64,000 nucleotides of DNA. Origin: Marinobacter arenosus. GTDB taxonomy: Bacteria; Pseudomonadota; Gammaproteobacteria; Pseudomonadales; Oleiphilaceae. The notes under the pieces are model-generated. The model was not told the origin of the DNA. It worked only from the letters and a program-made list of their open reading frames with translations, and ran no database searches. A program made the position numbers and the translations under genes. The number at the start of each line of letters is the position of its first letter. Within the stretch, counting starts at the first letter, position 1. Where the stretch lies: positions 2,480,001-2,544,000 of the forward strand of contig NZ_JAHVAO010000001.1 of NCBI RefSeq assembly GCF_019264345.1, in the 5' to 3' direction. Positions 17,760-28,513 of this stretch are shown here, in pieces.

Positions 17760-19043
17760 TTACTTGCTGTCGGCGCCGCTGACCACCACCCGGTTCCGTC
17801 CGGCCCGCTTGGCCTGGTACAGGGACTGGTCGCACATGGCCAGCAGATCGCGCACGGACGGAACGTCCGTCGACCAGCTGACCACGCCGGCACTGAGGGT
17901 AACACTGAAGGACTGACCTTCGTCGCTGACAAAGGACCGGTTTTCCATGGCGGTCCGGAGGGCTTCCGCCACGTGCCGGGCATCGTCGAGGGTGGTGCTG
18001 GGCATCAGCACAATGAACTCTTCGCCCCCGGTCCGGGCCACGATGTCGGCCTTCCGGGTCCGGGACTCGATCAGTTGGGCGAAGGTCTGGAGCACCTTGT
18101 CACCCATGGCGTGGCCCCAGGAATCATTGACCGACTTGAAATAATCGATGTCCAGGGAAATGAGCGAAAAGGTGTGGCCGTAACGCTCGGTCTCGGCCGC
18201 GAGTTCTTCCAGTTTCCGGAGCATGTACCGGCGGTTGTACAGGCCGGTCAGCTCGTCGGTGATGGACAACTGCTCGAGCTCCAGTTCGAGTCGCTTGCGG
18301 TCGTCGATGTCCGTGATCACGCCGTGCCAGGTGATGCTGCCATCAATATCCCGCTCCGGTCGGGACACACCTCGAAGCCAGCGGATCCGTTCGCCGAGCA
18401 CGATCCGGAAATCGCACACCCACTGGCACAGGGTACGGGCGGAGTCGTCGATGGACGCATGGAGCCGTGGCAGGTCGTCCGGATGGACCGGGTCAAACAT
18501 CAGGCTGGGGTTGGCCCAGGCTTCTTCGGCGGAAACGCCGTAGAAATCCTCGGTCTTCTGGCTCAGATAGGGGAAGTGAAAACTGCCATCCGGTTCCATC
18601 ACGAAGGTGTAGATGACGCCCGGCAGGGATTCGGCGAGTTTCTGGAGCTGGTGCTGACTGACTTTCTCATCGGTCACATCCAGGTGGGTGCCCATCAACC
18701 ACCGGGCACCGGCGTCGTCGCGGTCGGTAAGCAGGGTGCCCCGGGTGTGGATGTAGCGCCACTCGCCGTTCTTGTGCAACATCCGCAGCACGCATTCGTA
18801 CTGGGGCTCTTCACCATTGAGATACCGGGCCAGGGCCCGATGGGCGGCCTGAACGTCGTCGGCATGACACAGCCCTTCCCAGGTCTGAAAGGACACCGGA
18901 GACAACTCGTCGAGGGTGTAACCCAGCATGGAGGCCCAGCGGTCGTTGAAGATGATTTCACCGGTGTCCAGATTGAATTCCCAGGTTCCCGCCCCGGTGC
19001 CCTCCAGAATGGCTTTCAGTCGCGTTTCCGCGGATAGCTGCAT
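17760..19043 (-). CDS. PAS-PAS-GGDEF diguanylate cyclase
   Basis: A 427-residue cytoplasmic sensor enzyme with no membrane segments. Two PAS/PAC domains occupy about residues 1-130 and 135-250 (first: ILEGTGAGTWEFNLDTGE; second: ESLPGVIYTFVMEPDGSF). A GGDEF domain follows, with the intact catalytic motif GGEEF and the inhibitory-site RxxD (RKAD) five residues before it. It should make c-di-GMP from GTP with product inhibition. The PAS ligand is unknown. It is followed on the same strand by the VOC gene and preceded by a GAF-GGDEF-EAL gene, so two c-di-GMP genes are adjacent. Confidence 0.92.
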   Translation of the reverse strand: MQLSAETRLKAILEGTGAGTWEFNLDTGEIIFNDRWASMLGYTLDELSPVSFQTWEGLCHADDVQAAHRALARYLNGEEPQYECVLRMLHKNGEWRYIHTRGTLLTDRDDAGARWLMGTHLDVTDEKVSQHQLQKLAESLPGVIYTFVMEPDGSFHFPYLSQKTEDFYGVSAEEAWANPSLMFDPVHPDDLPRLHASIDDSARTLCQWVCDFRIVLGERIRWLRGVSRPERDIDGSITWHGVITDIDDRKRLELELEQLSITDELTGLYNRRYMLRKLEELAAETERYGHTFSLISLDIDYFKSVNDSWGHAMGDKVLQTFAQLIESRTRKADIVARTGGEEFIVLMPSTTLDDARHVAEALRTAMENRSFVSDEGQSFSVTLSAGVVSWSTDVPSVRDLLAMCDQSLYQAKRAGRNRVVVSGADSK

Positions 19044-19074
19044 GGGTTCCTTTACCTCATGGATGCCTGCCTAG

Positions 19075-21477
19075 CTAGTTAAGCACATGTCGGTGGTCCC
19101 AGTGAAACCGATGTGCCCAGGCCAGCGCTTCCGCCAAGGGCAGTGGCGGACTGTATAGGAAACCCTGGCCGTTTTCGCACCCCAGTTCGATCAGTCGCTG
19201 CTCGACTTCCACGGTCTCGATTCCCTCCGCCACGGTTCGGCGGTTGAAGCTGCGGGATAGGCCCAGGATCGCCTGGACGATCATGTCGCCGTTAGGGTCG
19301 ATAATCATGTCTTGCACGAACGAACGGTCGATCTTGATTTCCCGGGCGGGCAGATCTCGGAAATTGGTCAATGACGAATAGCCCGTGCCAAAGTCATCCA
19401 GGGAGATGTCCACGCCCAGGTGCCGGCAAAGCCCGAGGTTGGTCAGCGCCGTTTCGGCGTCGTCCAGGGCTGTGGACTCGAGAATCTCAATAATCAGCCG
19501 GGATCTTACCTCTGCCGGGCAAGCACCGAGTGTATCGTTGATATCACCGGGAAAGTGGGTGCTCAGGAAGTGGCTGGGGCTGAGGTTGACGCTCACTGTG
19601 TACGGTAAACCCTGATCAATAAACGTTTCGAGCACGCGAATGGCCGAGCGTATGACGAACAGGCCAACCAGACGGGCATGTTCGGTGTACTCGATGTGTT
19701 CCATAAAACGCCCGGGGCTTAACAGGCCCTCGTCCGGGTGGTTCCAACGTATCAGGGCTTCAAAACCCTCAAGTGTTCGATCCCGGAGGTTTAGCTTCGG
19801 CTGGTAATAGAGTTCCAGCTCCTGTTTGTCGAGGGCTCCGCCGATCTGCTCCAGGACCCGGATCCGCTCCTTGCGGGTCAGGTGGCTGTCCAGGTCGAAG
19901 ACCTTAAAGCCATTTTTCCCGGATTCCTTGGCTGCGTACATGGCCTGGTCCGCGTGCCGGAGCAGCATGTCGGTATCGACATTATCATCGGGGTAGACGG
20001 TGACGCCCATACTGGCCGACAGGTGCAGCACAAATTGTTTGTAGCTGATCGGTTGGCGGACCGTTTCCAGCATCCGGGCGTAGACCTTTGGGTGGTCAAC
20101 ATCCCTGAGGATGGCGACAAACTCGTCCCCGCCAAGTCTGGCAACGACGTCGTGTTCACGAATGGCAGTCTGAAGCCGCTCGGCGATGCTCTTCAGGACC
20201 GCGTCGCCAACGGCGTGTCCGTGCTTGTCGTTTATTTCCTTGAATCCGTCCAGATCGATAAAGCAGACGGCCACCTTTCCGTTGCGCAGATCGGCCTCGT
20301 GCAACTCTTCTTCAAATAGTTGGGTCAGGCGGCGGCGATTGGGTAGACCAGTCAGGGAGTCGTAATTGGCCGCCTGTTCAAGGCGTTTTCGGTGTTCGTG
20401 TTTTTCCTGGTACAAGCGCTTTCGCTCGATCAGGTTACCGACGGTTTGCAGGAGAGGGCCGAGTTCATCCGCCAGCTTTTTGCGGTAGCCACCGAGGCGA
20501 TTGGCGAGGCCGACCATACCAATCTGCTGCTCCCCGGAGAAAATCGGAATCCCGATATAGCTTTCAATGGCCGGATGGCCGGGTGGCAGTCCACCCCGCC
20601 GGAGATCTTTGCTCACGTCATCCGAGATGATGACCTCGCCCGTCACCATCGGCTTGCCAAGAAGGTTGTCGAGACGATCGAAGATCAGGCCCCGTCGTTC
20701 CACCTGTTGATAAAGTGCCTGGGTCTCTGGACTCCAAGCGATGTTGGTGATGGCGCCGATTTTCAGATAAGGCACGTCGGCATCCGAATACAGTACTTCC
20801 CCGATGAAGCCGAACTGGCTTCCGGTCAAGGACAGCAAATCGTTCAGCATCTGTTCGAAGGCGGCCCGGTCATTGTCGCTGGTCAGAAATACATTCTGGG
20901 CCCGGTGGATCGCCCGGCTGAGGTGGGAAACCTCGACGTAGTCGCTTTCATCGCTCGCCAGATACGAGCGTTCCAGCTCGTCTTCAATCAAGCTGGCCAG
21001 CGTGCGCAGGACATCCAAGTCAATTTCGGTGTACTTGCGTGGTTGGTCGTCGATGATGCAGAGCGTCCCAAGCTTGAAGCCGCTCGGTTCGCGGACCGGC
21101 ATGCCGGCGTAGAAACGAATGTGGGGCTCGTCCGTCACCAGGGGATTGTTGCGAAACCGGGGGTCCCGAGTGGCATCCTCAACCACAAACAGCTTGTCCT
21201 GTCGGATGGCGTGGTCACAGAAGGCGACGGAACGCGGCGTTTCCTGCAGATCCGTGCCCTGGCTCGACTTGAACCACTGTCGTTCGACGTCGAGGATGGT
21301 GAATAGGGCTATTTTCACCCCGTAGTACTGGCGCGCGATCCGGGTTAGCCGCTCGAAGCGCTCCTCTGGCGGGGTATCGAGAATGCCGAGTCGTTCGAGG
21401 GCGGCCAGTCGTCGTTTTTCAACGCTGCTAGGGGGCATACCGCTGCCTTGGGTGGTGGGCGCTTGGTGCCATGACAA
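19075..21477 (-). CDS. GAF-GAF-GGDEF-EAL c-di-GMP turnover protein
   Basis: An 800-residue soluble protein. Two GAF-like domains come first (about residues 20-170, with GTLCIIDDQPR, and about 200-340, with SYIGIPIFSGEQQIGMVGL). A GGDEF domain follows with intact GGDEF and an RxxD inhibitory site (REHD). The last part is an EAL domain with FEALIRW and DDFGTGYSSL, which carry the metal-binding residues. Both cyclase and phosphodiesterase sites look intact, so the net direction of activity cannot be read from sequence. It lies divergently from the phospholipase D-like gene. Confidence 0.92.
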   Translation of the reverse strand: MSWHQAPTTQGSGMPPSSVEKRRLAALERLGILDTPPEERFERLTRIARQYYGVKIALFTILDVERQWFKSSQGTDLQETPRSVAFCDHAIRQDKLFVVEDATRDPRFRNNPLVTDEPHIRFYAGMPVREPSGFKLGTLCIIDDQPRKYTEIDLDVLRTLASLIEDELERSYLASDESDYVEVSHLSRAIHRAQNVFLTSDNDRAAFEQMLNDLLSLTGSQFGFIGEVLYSDADVPYLKIGAITNIAWSPETQALYQQVERRGLIFDRLDNLLGKPMVTGEVIISDDVSKDLRRGGLPPGHPAIESYIGIPIFSGEQQIGMVGLANRLGGYRKKLADELGPLLQTVGNLIERKRLYQEKHEHRKRLEQAANYDSLTGLPNRRRLTQLFEEELHEADLRNGKVAVCFIDLDGFKEINDKHGHAVGDAVLKSIAERLQTAIREHDVVARLGGDEFVAILRDVDHPKVYARMLETVRQPISYKQFVLHLSASMGVTVYPDDNVDTDMLLRHADQAMYAAKESGKNGFKVFDLDSHLTRKERIRVLEQIGGALDKQELELYYQPKLNLRDRTLEGFEALIRWNHPDEGLLSPGRFMEHIEYTEHARLVGLFVIRSAIRVLETFIDQGLPYTVSVNLSPSHFLSTHFPGDINDTLGACPAEVRSRLIIEILESTALDDAETALTNLGLCRHLGVDISLDDFGTGYSSLTNFRDLPAREIKIDRSFVQDMIIDPNGDMIVQAILGLSRSFNRRTVAEGIETVEVEQRLIELGCENGQGFLYSPPLPLAEALAWAHRFHWDHRHVLN

Positions 21478-21573
21478 ATACCGTGGCAGTGGCTACCTTA
21501 GAAAGAACAACGTTAGCATAACACTACTCCGGACCAACCTGCCCGGGTCTTTTTAGTCCACCAGAAGGGAATT

Positions 21574-23142
21574 GTGGTGTTCGACAACACGGTTCGATGG
21601 CTACCAGGGATCGTAATCCTGGCCATGTTGATGATGGGCCTAACCGGCTGTGCCCTACCCGCCCTGTCCGAGCGCACGGAGAGCATGGCACTCCCGATCG
21701 AGCAGACCACGGATACCCGGCTGGGGCGAGCCATTGCCCCGGCGCTGGCGGAACACGGCGACAACAGCGGTATTCTGACCCTCTCGGACCCCTACGATGC
21801 CTTCGCTGCCCGCGTCTTGCTGGCCGAAGGCGCCGATGTCTCGCTGGATGTGCAGTACTATATCTGGCGCTATGACATCAGTGGCCGGTTGCTGCTCAAT
21901 GCGCTTTACCGGGCGGCAGAGCGGGGAGTCCGGGTTCGGCTGTTGCTGGACGACAATGGCATCTCAGGTCTGGATGAGCCGCTGGCGGCACTGGACGGTC
22001 ACCCAAACATCGAGGTGCGGTTGTTCAATCCCTTCCCCACCCGAAGCGCCAAATGGCTCGGCTACCTGAGCGACTTTTCCCGTCTGAATCACCGGATGCA
22101 CAACAAATCCTTCACGGCGGATAACCAGGCCGCCATCATCGGTGGTCGCAACGTCGCCGATGAGTATTTCGGCGCCGGCTACGGGGCGCTGTTCGCGGAC
22201 CTGGATATCCTGGCCATCGGGCCCATCGTCGACGAGCTGTCCAGCGATTTCGACCGCTACTGGGCCAGTGCGTCGGCCTACCCGGCGGACCTGCTGTTAC
22301 CCGAGGTGGGGCTGGAGGAACTCACGGCGTTGATGCGTTCGGCGCAGGCGCTGGAACAGAGTCCGGAGGCGGCGGAATACGTTCAGTCAGTGGCGGATTC
22401 CACGTTCATGACCGCGCTGCTGCAAGGCGATCTGCGCTTCGTTTGGGCCCCCGTGAGCATGGTCAGCGATGACCCGGCCAAGGCGCTGGGCGACAGCGAT
22501 GGTGACGACCTGATGAGCCGCCAGTTGGCCCGGGCCCTGGGGGAACCAACCTCCTCCGTGGATCTGGTGTCACCCTACTTCATACCCGGCAAGGCCGGCG
22601 TGGCGCTGTTCCGGGATCTTGAAAGCAAGGGCGTTGAGGTTCGGGTGCTAACCAATTCCCTCGAGGCGAACGACGTGGCGCTGGTTCATGCCGGCTACGC
22701 GAAATACCGGAAGCCGCTGCTGGAAGCGGGCGTGGAATTGTTCGAACTGCGCAAGCTGAACGACGGCAAATCCGTGGAGCGGGGGTTGCAGACCGGTTTG
22801 TCGGGCAGCTCCTCTTCCAGCCTGCACGCCAAGACCTTTGCCGTGGATGGCGACACCCTGTTCGTCGGTTCCTTCAACTTTGATCCGCGCTCCACGCACC
22901 TCAATACCGAACTGGGCTTTATCATCGAGAATCGTGAGCTGGCGGGCATGCTGGAGACCCTGTTTGACGAGCGGCTGGTTTCGGTTGCCTACGAAGTCGT
23001 GCTGGACGACGACGGGGATCTGCAGTGGATCGAGCGCAACGGCGATGAGGTCGTCCGCCACAGTCATGATCCGGAGGCCGGCGCGTTCAAACGGGGGATG
23101 GTGTTTGTGTTTTCTCTGTTGCCTATCGAAGGGCTTTTGTAG
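21574..23142 (+). CDS. Phospholipase D-family lipoprotein (cardiolipin synthase-like)
   Basis: A 522-residue protein with two HKD motifs: HNKSFTAD (His176, Lys178, Asp183) followed by GGRN, and HAKTFAVD (His418, Lys420, Asp425) followed by GSFN. This is the paired active site of phospholipase D/cardiolipin synthases. A signal sequence with a lipobox (GLTGC) suggests a periplasmic or outer-membrane lipoprotein, unlike ordinary inner-membrane Cls. The start is GTG at 21574 (or 21577), after AGAAGGGA. The substrate is uncertain: phospholipid transfer or hydrolysis is the family expectation. It ends just before tRNA-Pro on the other strand. Confidence 0.88.
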   Translation: MVFDNTVRWLPGIVILAMLMMGLTGCALPALSERTESMALPIEQTTDTRLGRAIAPALAEHGDNSGILTLSDPYDAFAARVLLAEGADVSLDVQYYIWRYDISGRLLLNALYRAAERGVRVRLLLDDNGISGLDEPLAALDGHPNIEVRLFNPFPTRSAKWLGYLSDFSRLNHRMHNKSFTADNQAAIIGGRNVADEYFGAGYGALFADLDILAIGPIVDELSSDFDRYWASASAYPADLLLPEVGLEELTALMRSAQALEQSPEAAEYVQSVADSTFMTALLQGDLRFVWAPVSMVSDDPAKALGDSDGDDLMSRQLARALGEPTSSVDLVSPYFIPGKAGVALFRDLESKGVEVRVLTNSLEANDVALVHAGYAKYRKPLLEAGVELFELRKLNDGKSVERGLQTGLSGSSSSSLHAKTFAVDGDTLFVGSFNFDPRSTHLNTELGFIIENRELAGMLETLFDERLVSVAYEVVLDDDGDLQWIERNGDEVVRHSHDPEAGAFKRGMVFVFSLLPIEGLL

Positions 23143-23170
23143 GGAAACGCGGGAGAAAAAAGCGGGAAAG

Positions 23171-23247
<77 letters not shown>

Positions 23248-23282
23248 ATCAACGGCCGGTATTATACGGATTCACTCTGGTT

Positions 23283-23840
23283 TTACCAGCCCTCGGCCGA
23301 CAAAAGCGCATCCGTAAAAGCGCTGAGATTGTCGTAGATCGTGACCTGTGCTCCGGGTATGGGTCGGGCGTCCAGGTGCCGCTCTGTCTCCCTTCCGTTG
23401 CCGGTTCGTACCAGCACCGGTTGGCAGCCCCCGGCGAAACCGGCCTCCAGATCCTTGCGGCTGTCGCCGACCATGACGGCACCCTCCAGCGACGTCAGGT
23501 GGAAATGGGCACGGATCTGCTCCAGGAGGCCGGTCAGAGGCTTGCGACACCCGCAGTGATCATCCGGGTGATGGGGGCAGTAGGCGATGAAATCGATGCA
23601 GCCACCCGCCGCCTCGACCAGTTGCTCAAGCTTCTCGTGCATGCCATCCAGCTCGTCGGTGTCGTAGTAGCCTCGGGCGATGCCGGATTGGTTGGTGGCA
23701 ATGGCGACCCGGTGGCCGGCGTTGCAAAGCCGGGCCACCGCGTTAATGCTGCCGGGAATGGGATGCCATTCATCTGCAGAACAGATGTAGTTGCCATCGT
23801 ACTCGTTGATGACCCCGTCCCGGTCGAGGATGATCAGCAT
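23283..23840 (-). CDS. gmhB: GmhB, D-glycero-D-manno-heptose 1,7-bisphosphate 7-phosphatase
   Basis: A 185-residue HAD-superfamily phosphatase of ADP-heptose (LPS inner-core) biosynthesis. The nucleophile motif is [21 protein letters not shown] and [15 protein letters not shown] are the other HAD motifs. The zinc loop [14 protein letters not shown] separates GmhB from other HAD phosphatases. The gene is 35 nt downstream of glyS on the same strand, an arrangement common in pseudomonads and relatives. Confidence 0.95.
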   Translation of the reverse strand: MLIILDRDGVINEYDGNYICSADEWHPIPGSINAVARLCNAGHRVAIATNQSGIARGYYDTDELDGMHEKLEQLVEAAGGCIDFIAYCPHHPDDHCGCRKPLTGLLEQIRAHFHLTSLEGAVMVGDSRKDLEAGFAGGCQPVLVRTGNGRETERHLDARPIPGAQVTIYDNLSAFTDALLSAEGW

Positions 23841-23875
23841 CGTTTCCCGTTCGCCCCTGCCTCTTTAACGCACTG

Positions 23876-25957
23876 TCAGCCGGCGGTCGGCAGCAGCGAA
23901 ATGTCGGCGACCCGGAGGAACAGGTTGCGCAGCCGGTTCAGCAGAGCCAGACGGTTGTTGCGGATGGCCTCGTCCTCGGCCATCACCATGACCTCGTCGA
24001 AGAAGTTATCCACCGGCTCCCGCAAGCTGGCCAGCGAACGCAGAGCGCTGGCATAGTCGCCCTGCTCGAACAGTGGCAGCACTTTCTCGGCCTGTCGGTC
24101 GACCCGGTCTGCCAGCGTCTGCTCGGCGGGGTCCTGCAGCAAAGCGCTATCCACGGCTTCACCGATCTGCTCGCCGCCCTGTTTGGTCAGGATGTTGGAC
24201 ACCCGCTTGTTGGCGCCGGCCAGGGCCTGGGCCTCGGGCAGCTGACGGAAGGCCTCGACCGCCTTGACGCGCTGGTCAAAGTCGAGCGGACGGGTCGGAC
24301 GGCGGGCGTGCACGGCCAGGTAGACTTCGGCCCCGATACCCTGCTCATCGTAGTGGGCCCGGAACCGCTCCAGCATGTAATCGACCACCGTCGACGCGGT
24401 GTTCTTCTCGGTCAGTACCGCAAAGTTCTCCTCGGCCCACTGGCAGCACGTCTGCAGGTCCAGCGGCAGTTCCCGCTCGATGATGATGCGCAGCACGCCC
24501 AGGGACGCGCGACGCAGTGCAAACGGGTCCCGGGTACCGGACGGCGGCTGGTTGATACCGAACAGGCCGACCAGCGAGTCCAGGCGATCGGCAATGGCGA
24601 TGGCGCAGCCGGTCAGGGTGGTCGGCAGATCGTCGCCGGCGAACCGAGGCATGTACTGTTCGTTCAGGGCCTTGGCAACGTCTTCGGCTTCGCCGTCGTT
24701 GGCCGCGTAGTACTGGCCCATGATGCCCTGCAGGTCGGTGAACTCCAGCACCATCTCGGTGACCAGATCGGTCTTGGCCAGCATGGCGGCGCGCTCGGCC
24801 AGGGCCGGATCGCTGCCGATGGCGTCCGCAATCTTCTTCGCGAGGGCAGCCACCCGGACCGACTTGTCGTAGATGCTGCCCAGCTTTTCCTGGAACACGA
24901 TCGGTTTGAGCAGGTCGATACGGTCTTCCAGCCGGGTCTTGCGATCGGTTTCGTAGAAAAACGCGGCGTCGGACAGGCGCGGACGAATCACCTTTTCGTT
25001 ACCGGAGATAACCTGGGACGGGTCCTTGCTATCGATGTTTGCCACGGTGATGAACAGCGGCAGCATTTCGCCGTCGGCGGCGACCACGTGGAAGTACTTC
25101 TGATGCTCCTTCATGGAGGAGATCAGCGCTTCTGCAGGTACCTCCAGGAAGCGTTCCTCGAAACGGCCCATCAGTGGCACGGGCCATTCGTTCAGGGCGG
25201 TGACTTCGTCGAGCAGGTCGTCATCAATGACCGCCTTGCCGCCGGCTTCGCGCTCGGCCAGCTCGGCCACACCGGCCCGGATCAGTTCGCGGCGCTCGGC
25301 GAAATCGGCAATGACATAGCCTTCCTGCTTGAGCACGACCTCGTAATCGCTGGGTGTCGGCACGATCAGGGCTTTCGGGCAGTGGAAGCGATGGCCGCGG
25401 GTCTTGTTGCCGGGTGCCAGGCCCATGATCGGCGCATCAATGACCTTGTTGCCGAACAGCAGGACGACCCAGTGCACCGGGCGGACAAACTCGGTCCGGT
25501 GTGCGCCCCAGCGCATGCGCTTGGGGATGGGCAGCGCCGCCAGGGACTGTTCGACCAGTTCCGGCATCAGTTCGACGGTGGGCTTGCCCTGTTCGACGGT
25601 GCGGTAGACCACCCACGCACCCTTGTCGGTTTCCAGGGTGTCGAGCTGGTCCGGAGTGACGCCGAGGGAGGTGGCAAAGCCGGTCAGTGCGCGGGTCGGG
25701 TTGCCGGCGTCATCGAAGGCGGCTTTCACCGCCGGGCCGCGTTTCTCGACGGGCTTGTCCGGTTGGGCATCGGACAGATCCCGAACCCGGACCGCCAGAC
25801 GACGAGGGGCGGCAAAGGCTTCGACCTTGCCGAACTCGATGCCGGCGTCTTCCAGGCCCCGGGCAATGCCCTGGGTGAACGCATCAGACAGTGGCTTGAG
25901 TGCTTTCGGGGGCAGTTCTTCGGTGCCCAGTTCGACCAGAAAATCCTGTGTTGCCAT
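23876..25957 (-). CDS. glyS: GlyS, glycyl-tRNA synthetase beta subunit
   Basis: A 693-residue beta subunit of the alpha2-beta2 glycyl-tRNA synthetase. The N terminus DFLVELGTEELPPKAL and the block SMKEHQKYFHV are family signatures. The length matches E. coli GlyS (689). The gene follows glyQ by 2 nt, so the two subunits are co-translated. A long open frame on the opposite strand is a shadow of codon usage. Confidence 0.97.
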   Translation of the reverse strand: MATQDFLVELGTEELPPKALKPLSDAFTQGIARGLEDAGIEFGKVEAFAAPRRLAVRVRDLSDAQPDKPVEKRGPAVKAAFDDAGNPTRALTGFATSLGVTPDQLDTLETDKGAWVVYRTVEQGKPTVELMPELVEQSLAALPIPKRMRWGAHRTEFVRPVHWVVLLFGNKVIDAPIMGLAPGNKTRGHRFHCPKALIVPTPSDYEVVLKQEGYVIADFAERRELIRAGVAELAEREAGGKAVIDDDLLDEVTALNEWPVPLMGRFEERFLEVPAEALISSMKEHQKYFHVVAADGEMLPLFITVANIDSKDPSQVISGNEKVIRPRLSDAAFFYETDRKTRLEDRIDLLKPIVFQEKLGSIYDKSVRVAALAKKIADAIGSDPALAERAAMLAKTDLVTEMVLEFTDLQGIMGQYYAANDGEAEDVAKALNEQYMPRFAGDDLPTTLTGCAIAIADRLDSLVGLFGINQPPSGTRDPFALRRASLGVLRIIIERELPLDLQTCCQWAEENFAVLTEKNTASTVVDYMLERFRAHYDEQGIGAEVYLAVHARRPTRPLDFDQRVKAVEAFRQLPEAQALAGANKRVSNILTKQGGEQIGEAVDSALLQDPAEQTLADRVDRQAEKVLPLFEQGDYASALRSLASLREPVDNFFDEVMVMAEDEAIRNNRLALLNRLRNLFLRVADISLLPTAG

Positions 25958-25959
25958 GG

Positions 25960-26985
25960 TTACGCGTTCCCCTGTTCCTGCTGTACCTTCTTCGATTTCT
26001 TGCCTTTCTTGCCGTTGGTCTTGTCATCGGCGGCATCTGCCGCGGCCAGCACTTCCTCGCGCAAGGCCTCGGGCGCCAGCGGGAAGCGGAGTTTTCGGCG
26101 GCTGTCGAAGTAGGCTTGGGCCACGGCCCGCGCCAGGGTACGTACCCGCAGGATGAAACGCTGGCGCTCGGTCACCGAGATGGCGTGCCGGGCATCCAGC
26201 AGATTGAAGGTGTGGGACGCCTTGAGCACCTGCTCGTAGGCCGGCAGGGCGAGGCCGGCGTCAATCAGGCGGGCGCTCTCGCGCTCGTGGACGTCAAAGC
26301 TGTGGAACAGGAAGTCGGTGTCCGCATGCTCAAAGTTGTAGGTGGACATCTCGACTTCCTGCTGATGGAAAACGTCGCCGTACGTGACCACGCCGTCCGG
26401 ACCCTCGGTCCAGACCAGGTCGTAGACGCTGTCCACGCCCTGCAGGTACATGGCGATGCGCTCAAGACCGTAGGTGAGCTCACCGGTCACCGGGTAGCAT
26501 TCAAGGCCGCCAACCTGCTGGAAGTAGGTAAACTGGGTCACCTCCATGCCGTTGAGCCAGATTTCCCAGCCCAGGCCCCAGGCGCCCAGGGTTGGAGATT
26601 CCCAGTTGTCTTCGACGAACCGGATGTCGTGGACCAGCGGGTCCAGCCCCAGCGCCTTCAGCGAGTCGAGGTAGAGTTCCTGGATATTGTCCGGCGACGG
26701 TTTCAGCACCACCTGGAACTGGTAGTAATGCTGGAGGCGGTTCGGGTTTTCCCCGTAGCGGCCGTCAGTGGGGCGGCGACTGGGCTGAACGTACGCGGCA
26801 TTCCAGGTTTCCGGCCCGATGGCCCGCAGGAAAGTCGCCGGGTGAAACGTACCGGCACCCACTTCCATGTCCAGTGGCTGGAGTACCACGCAGCCGTGCT
26901 GCGCCCAGAAATTCTGCAGAGCCATGATCAGGCCCTGAAAGGTCCTGATGTCCGGAGCGGTGTTTTTCGTTGCCTTGTCTGTCAC
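25960..26985 (-). CDS. glyQ: GlyQ, glycyl-tRNA synthetase alpha subunit
   Basis: A 341-residue alpha subunit with the class II synthetase core of the bacterial two-subunit type. The conserved start region is [18 protein letters not shown], followed by [25 protein letters not shown]. It is about 40 residues longer than E. coli GlyQ (303); most of the extra length is a Lys-rich C-terminal tail containing [15 protein letters not shown] box lies 69 nt upstream of the start. Confidence 0.97.
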   Translation of the reverse strand: MTDKATKNTAPDIRTFQGLIMALQNFWAQHGCVVLQPLDMEVGAGTFHPATFLRAIGPETWNAAYVQPSRRPTDGRYGENPNRLQHYYQFQVVLKPSPDNIQELYLDSLKALGLDPLVHDIRFVEDNWESPTLGAWGLGWEIWLNGMEVTQFTYFQQVGGLECYPVTGELTYGLERIAMYLQGVDSVYDLVWTEGPDGVVTYGDVFHQQEVEMSTYNFEHADTDFLFHSFDVHERESARLIDAGLALPAYEQVLKASHTFNLLDARHAISVTERQRFILRVRTLARAVAQAYFDSRRKLRFPLAPEALREEVLAAADAADDKTNGKKGKKSKKVQQEQGNA

Positions 26986-27017
26986 GACGTTTGCCTACTG
27001 ATCGGTCTGAGTGTGGC

Positions 27018-27059
27018 GCCCCGATTCCGCCGGGGCACTCTGAAAAAAGGCGCATTATA
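27018..27059 (-). promoter_or_regulatory. Probable glyQS promoter -10 and leader hairpin
   Basis: On the minus strand, a perfect TATAAT (27054-27059) lies upstream of glyQ; no clear -35 can be paired with it. The predicted leader contains a GC hairpin (GCCCC/GGGGC, 27018-27036). The element is inferred from consensus and position only. Confidence 0.45.
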
Positions 27060-27109
27060 CGCTTGCCAAAGCGGTATTTCTAAGAGGAGTTCACTGCGTT
27101 GATTTTGAA

Positions 27110-28513
27110 CTAGAAGAACGTCAGCCCCACCTGGAACAGTTTTTCCACATCCCGGATCCGGGATTTGTCCACCAGGAACAGGATCACGTGGTCATCGGGC
27201 TGAACCCGGAGGTGATCGTGGGCGATGAGGACTTCGTTGTGCCGCACGATGGCACCGATGGTGGTCCCCTCCGGCAGGTTGATTTCATCCAGTCGCTTGC
27301 CGACCACCTTGGAAGAGCGGTGGTCGCCGTGGGCGATGGCTTCAATGGCCTCCGCAGCGCCCCGGCGCAGGGAGTGAACGTTCACCACGTCGCCCCGGCG
27401 CACGTGGGTCAGCAGGCTGCCGATGGTGGTTTGCTGGGGCGAGATGGCCACGTCGATGTCGCCACCCTGGATCAGGTCCACGTAATCCGGATTGTTGATC
27501 AGCGTGAGCACCTTGCGCGCGCCAAGCCGCTTGGCCAGCAGTGAGGCCATGATGTTGGCCTCGTCGTCGTTGGTGACGGCGCAGAACACGTCGGTGTTCT
27601 CGATGTTCTCTTCCAGCAGGATGTCCTTGTTGGCGGCGTTGCCCTCCAGCACCACCGTCTTGCGCAGGTTTTCCGACAGCATCACGCAGCGCTCGTGGTT
27701 CCGCTCAAGGAGCTTGACCTGGTACCGGTTCTCCAGCGTGTGCGCCAGGCGCTGGCCGATGTTGCCGCCGCCACAGATGAAAATGCGCTTGTAGTTCTTG
27801 ACCAGAGGCTGCAACTCGCTCATGACCGACCGGATGTGGTCGGACGCGGCGATGAAGAACACTTCGTCGCCATCCTCGATCACCGTGTCGCCCTGGGGCA
27901 TGATCGCCCGGTCCTTCCGGAAGATGGCTGCCACCCGGGTGTCGATGCGGGGCATGTGGGTGCGCAGGTACGACAACTCATGGCCGACCAGCGGTCCACC
28001 CTTCATGGCCCGGATTGCCACGAGCCGGGTCAGGCCCTTGGAGAATTCGAGCACCTGCAGCGCGCCGGGGTTTTCGATCAGGCGGGTGATGTGCTTGGTC
28101 ACCAGATGTTCCGGGCTGATGAGGACGTCAATGGGGAAGCCACGCAGGCTGTCGAGGTCTTTCTTCTGGTCCCTCTGGTAGAACAGGTCCGATTTTGCCA
28201 GGTAGGCGTTGGCCCGAACCCGGCAGATGGTGGTCGGGGTCTTGTACAGAAGCTTGGCGACCTGGCACGCCACCATGTTGGTTTCGTCGCTGCTGGTGAC
28301 GGCAATCAGCATGTCGGCGTCTTCCGCTCCGGCCTGCCGGAGCGAGGTCGGATACGACGCCTCGCCCTGGACCGTCCGGATGTCGAGCCGGTCCTGCAAC
28401 TCGCGTAGCCGGGCACCGTCACTGTCGATGATGGTGATATCGTTGGCTTCGTTCGCCAGGTTTTCGGCCAGTGTGCCACCCACCTGGCCGGCACCGAGAA
28501 TCAGGATCTTCAT
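27110..28513 (-). CDS. trkA: TrkA, NAD-binding regulatory subunit of Trk potassium uptake
   Basis: A 467-residue cytoplasmic protein with two RCK units. The N-terminal Rossmann motif is [16 protein letters not shown] second nucleotide-binding fold begins at [16 protein letters not shown]. Each is followed by a TrkA_C domain. It gates TrkH/TrkG in response to nucleotides; no trkH is visible here. The ATG overlaps the rsmB stop (ATGA), continuing the def-fmt-rsmB-trkA order known from E. coli. Confidence 0.96.
   Translation of the reverse strand: MKILILGAGQVGGTLAENLANEANDITIIDSDGARLRELQDRLDIRTVQGEASYPTSLRQAGAEDADMLIAVTSSDETNMVACQVAKLLYKTPTTICRVRANAYLAKSDLFYQRDQKKDLDSLRGFPIDVLISPEHLVTKHITRLIENPGALQVLEFSKGLTRLVAIRAMKGGPLVGHELSYLRTHMPRIDTRVAAIFRKDRAIMPQGDTVIEDGDEVFFIAASDHIRSVMSELQPLVKNYKRIFICGGGNIGQRLAHTLENRYQVKLLERNHERCVMLSENLRKTVVLEGNAANKDILLEENIENTDVFCAVTNDDEANIMASLLAKRLGARKVLTLINNPDYVDLIQGGDIDVAISPQQTTIGSLLTHVRRGDVVNVHSLRRGAAEAIEAIAHGDHRSSKVVGKRLDEINLPEGTTIGAIVRHNEVLIAHDHLRVQPDDHVILFLVDKSRIRDVEKLFQVGLTFF

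Noticed and set aside
24308..26113. A 601-codon open frame on the plus strand opposite glyS/glyQ
   Set aside because: It is antisense to two certain genes. Long empty frames opposite genes are expected from high-GC codon usage, and its product has no recognisable domain.
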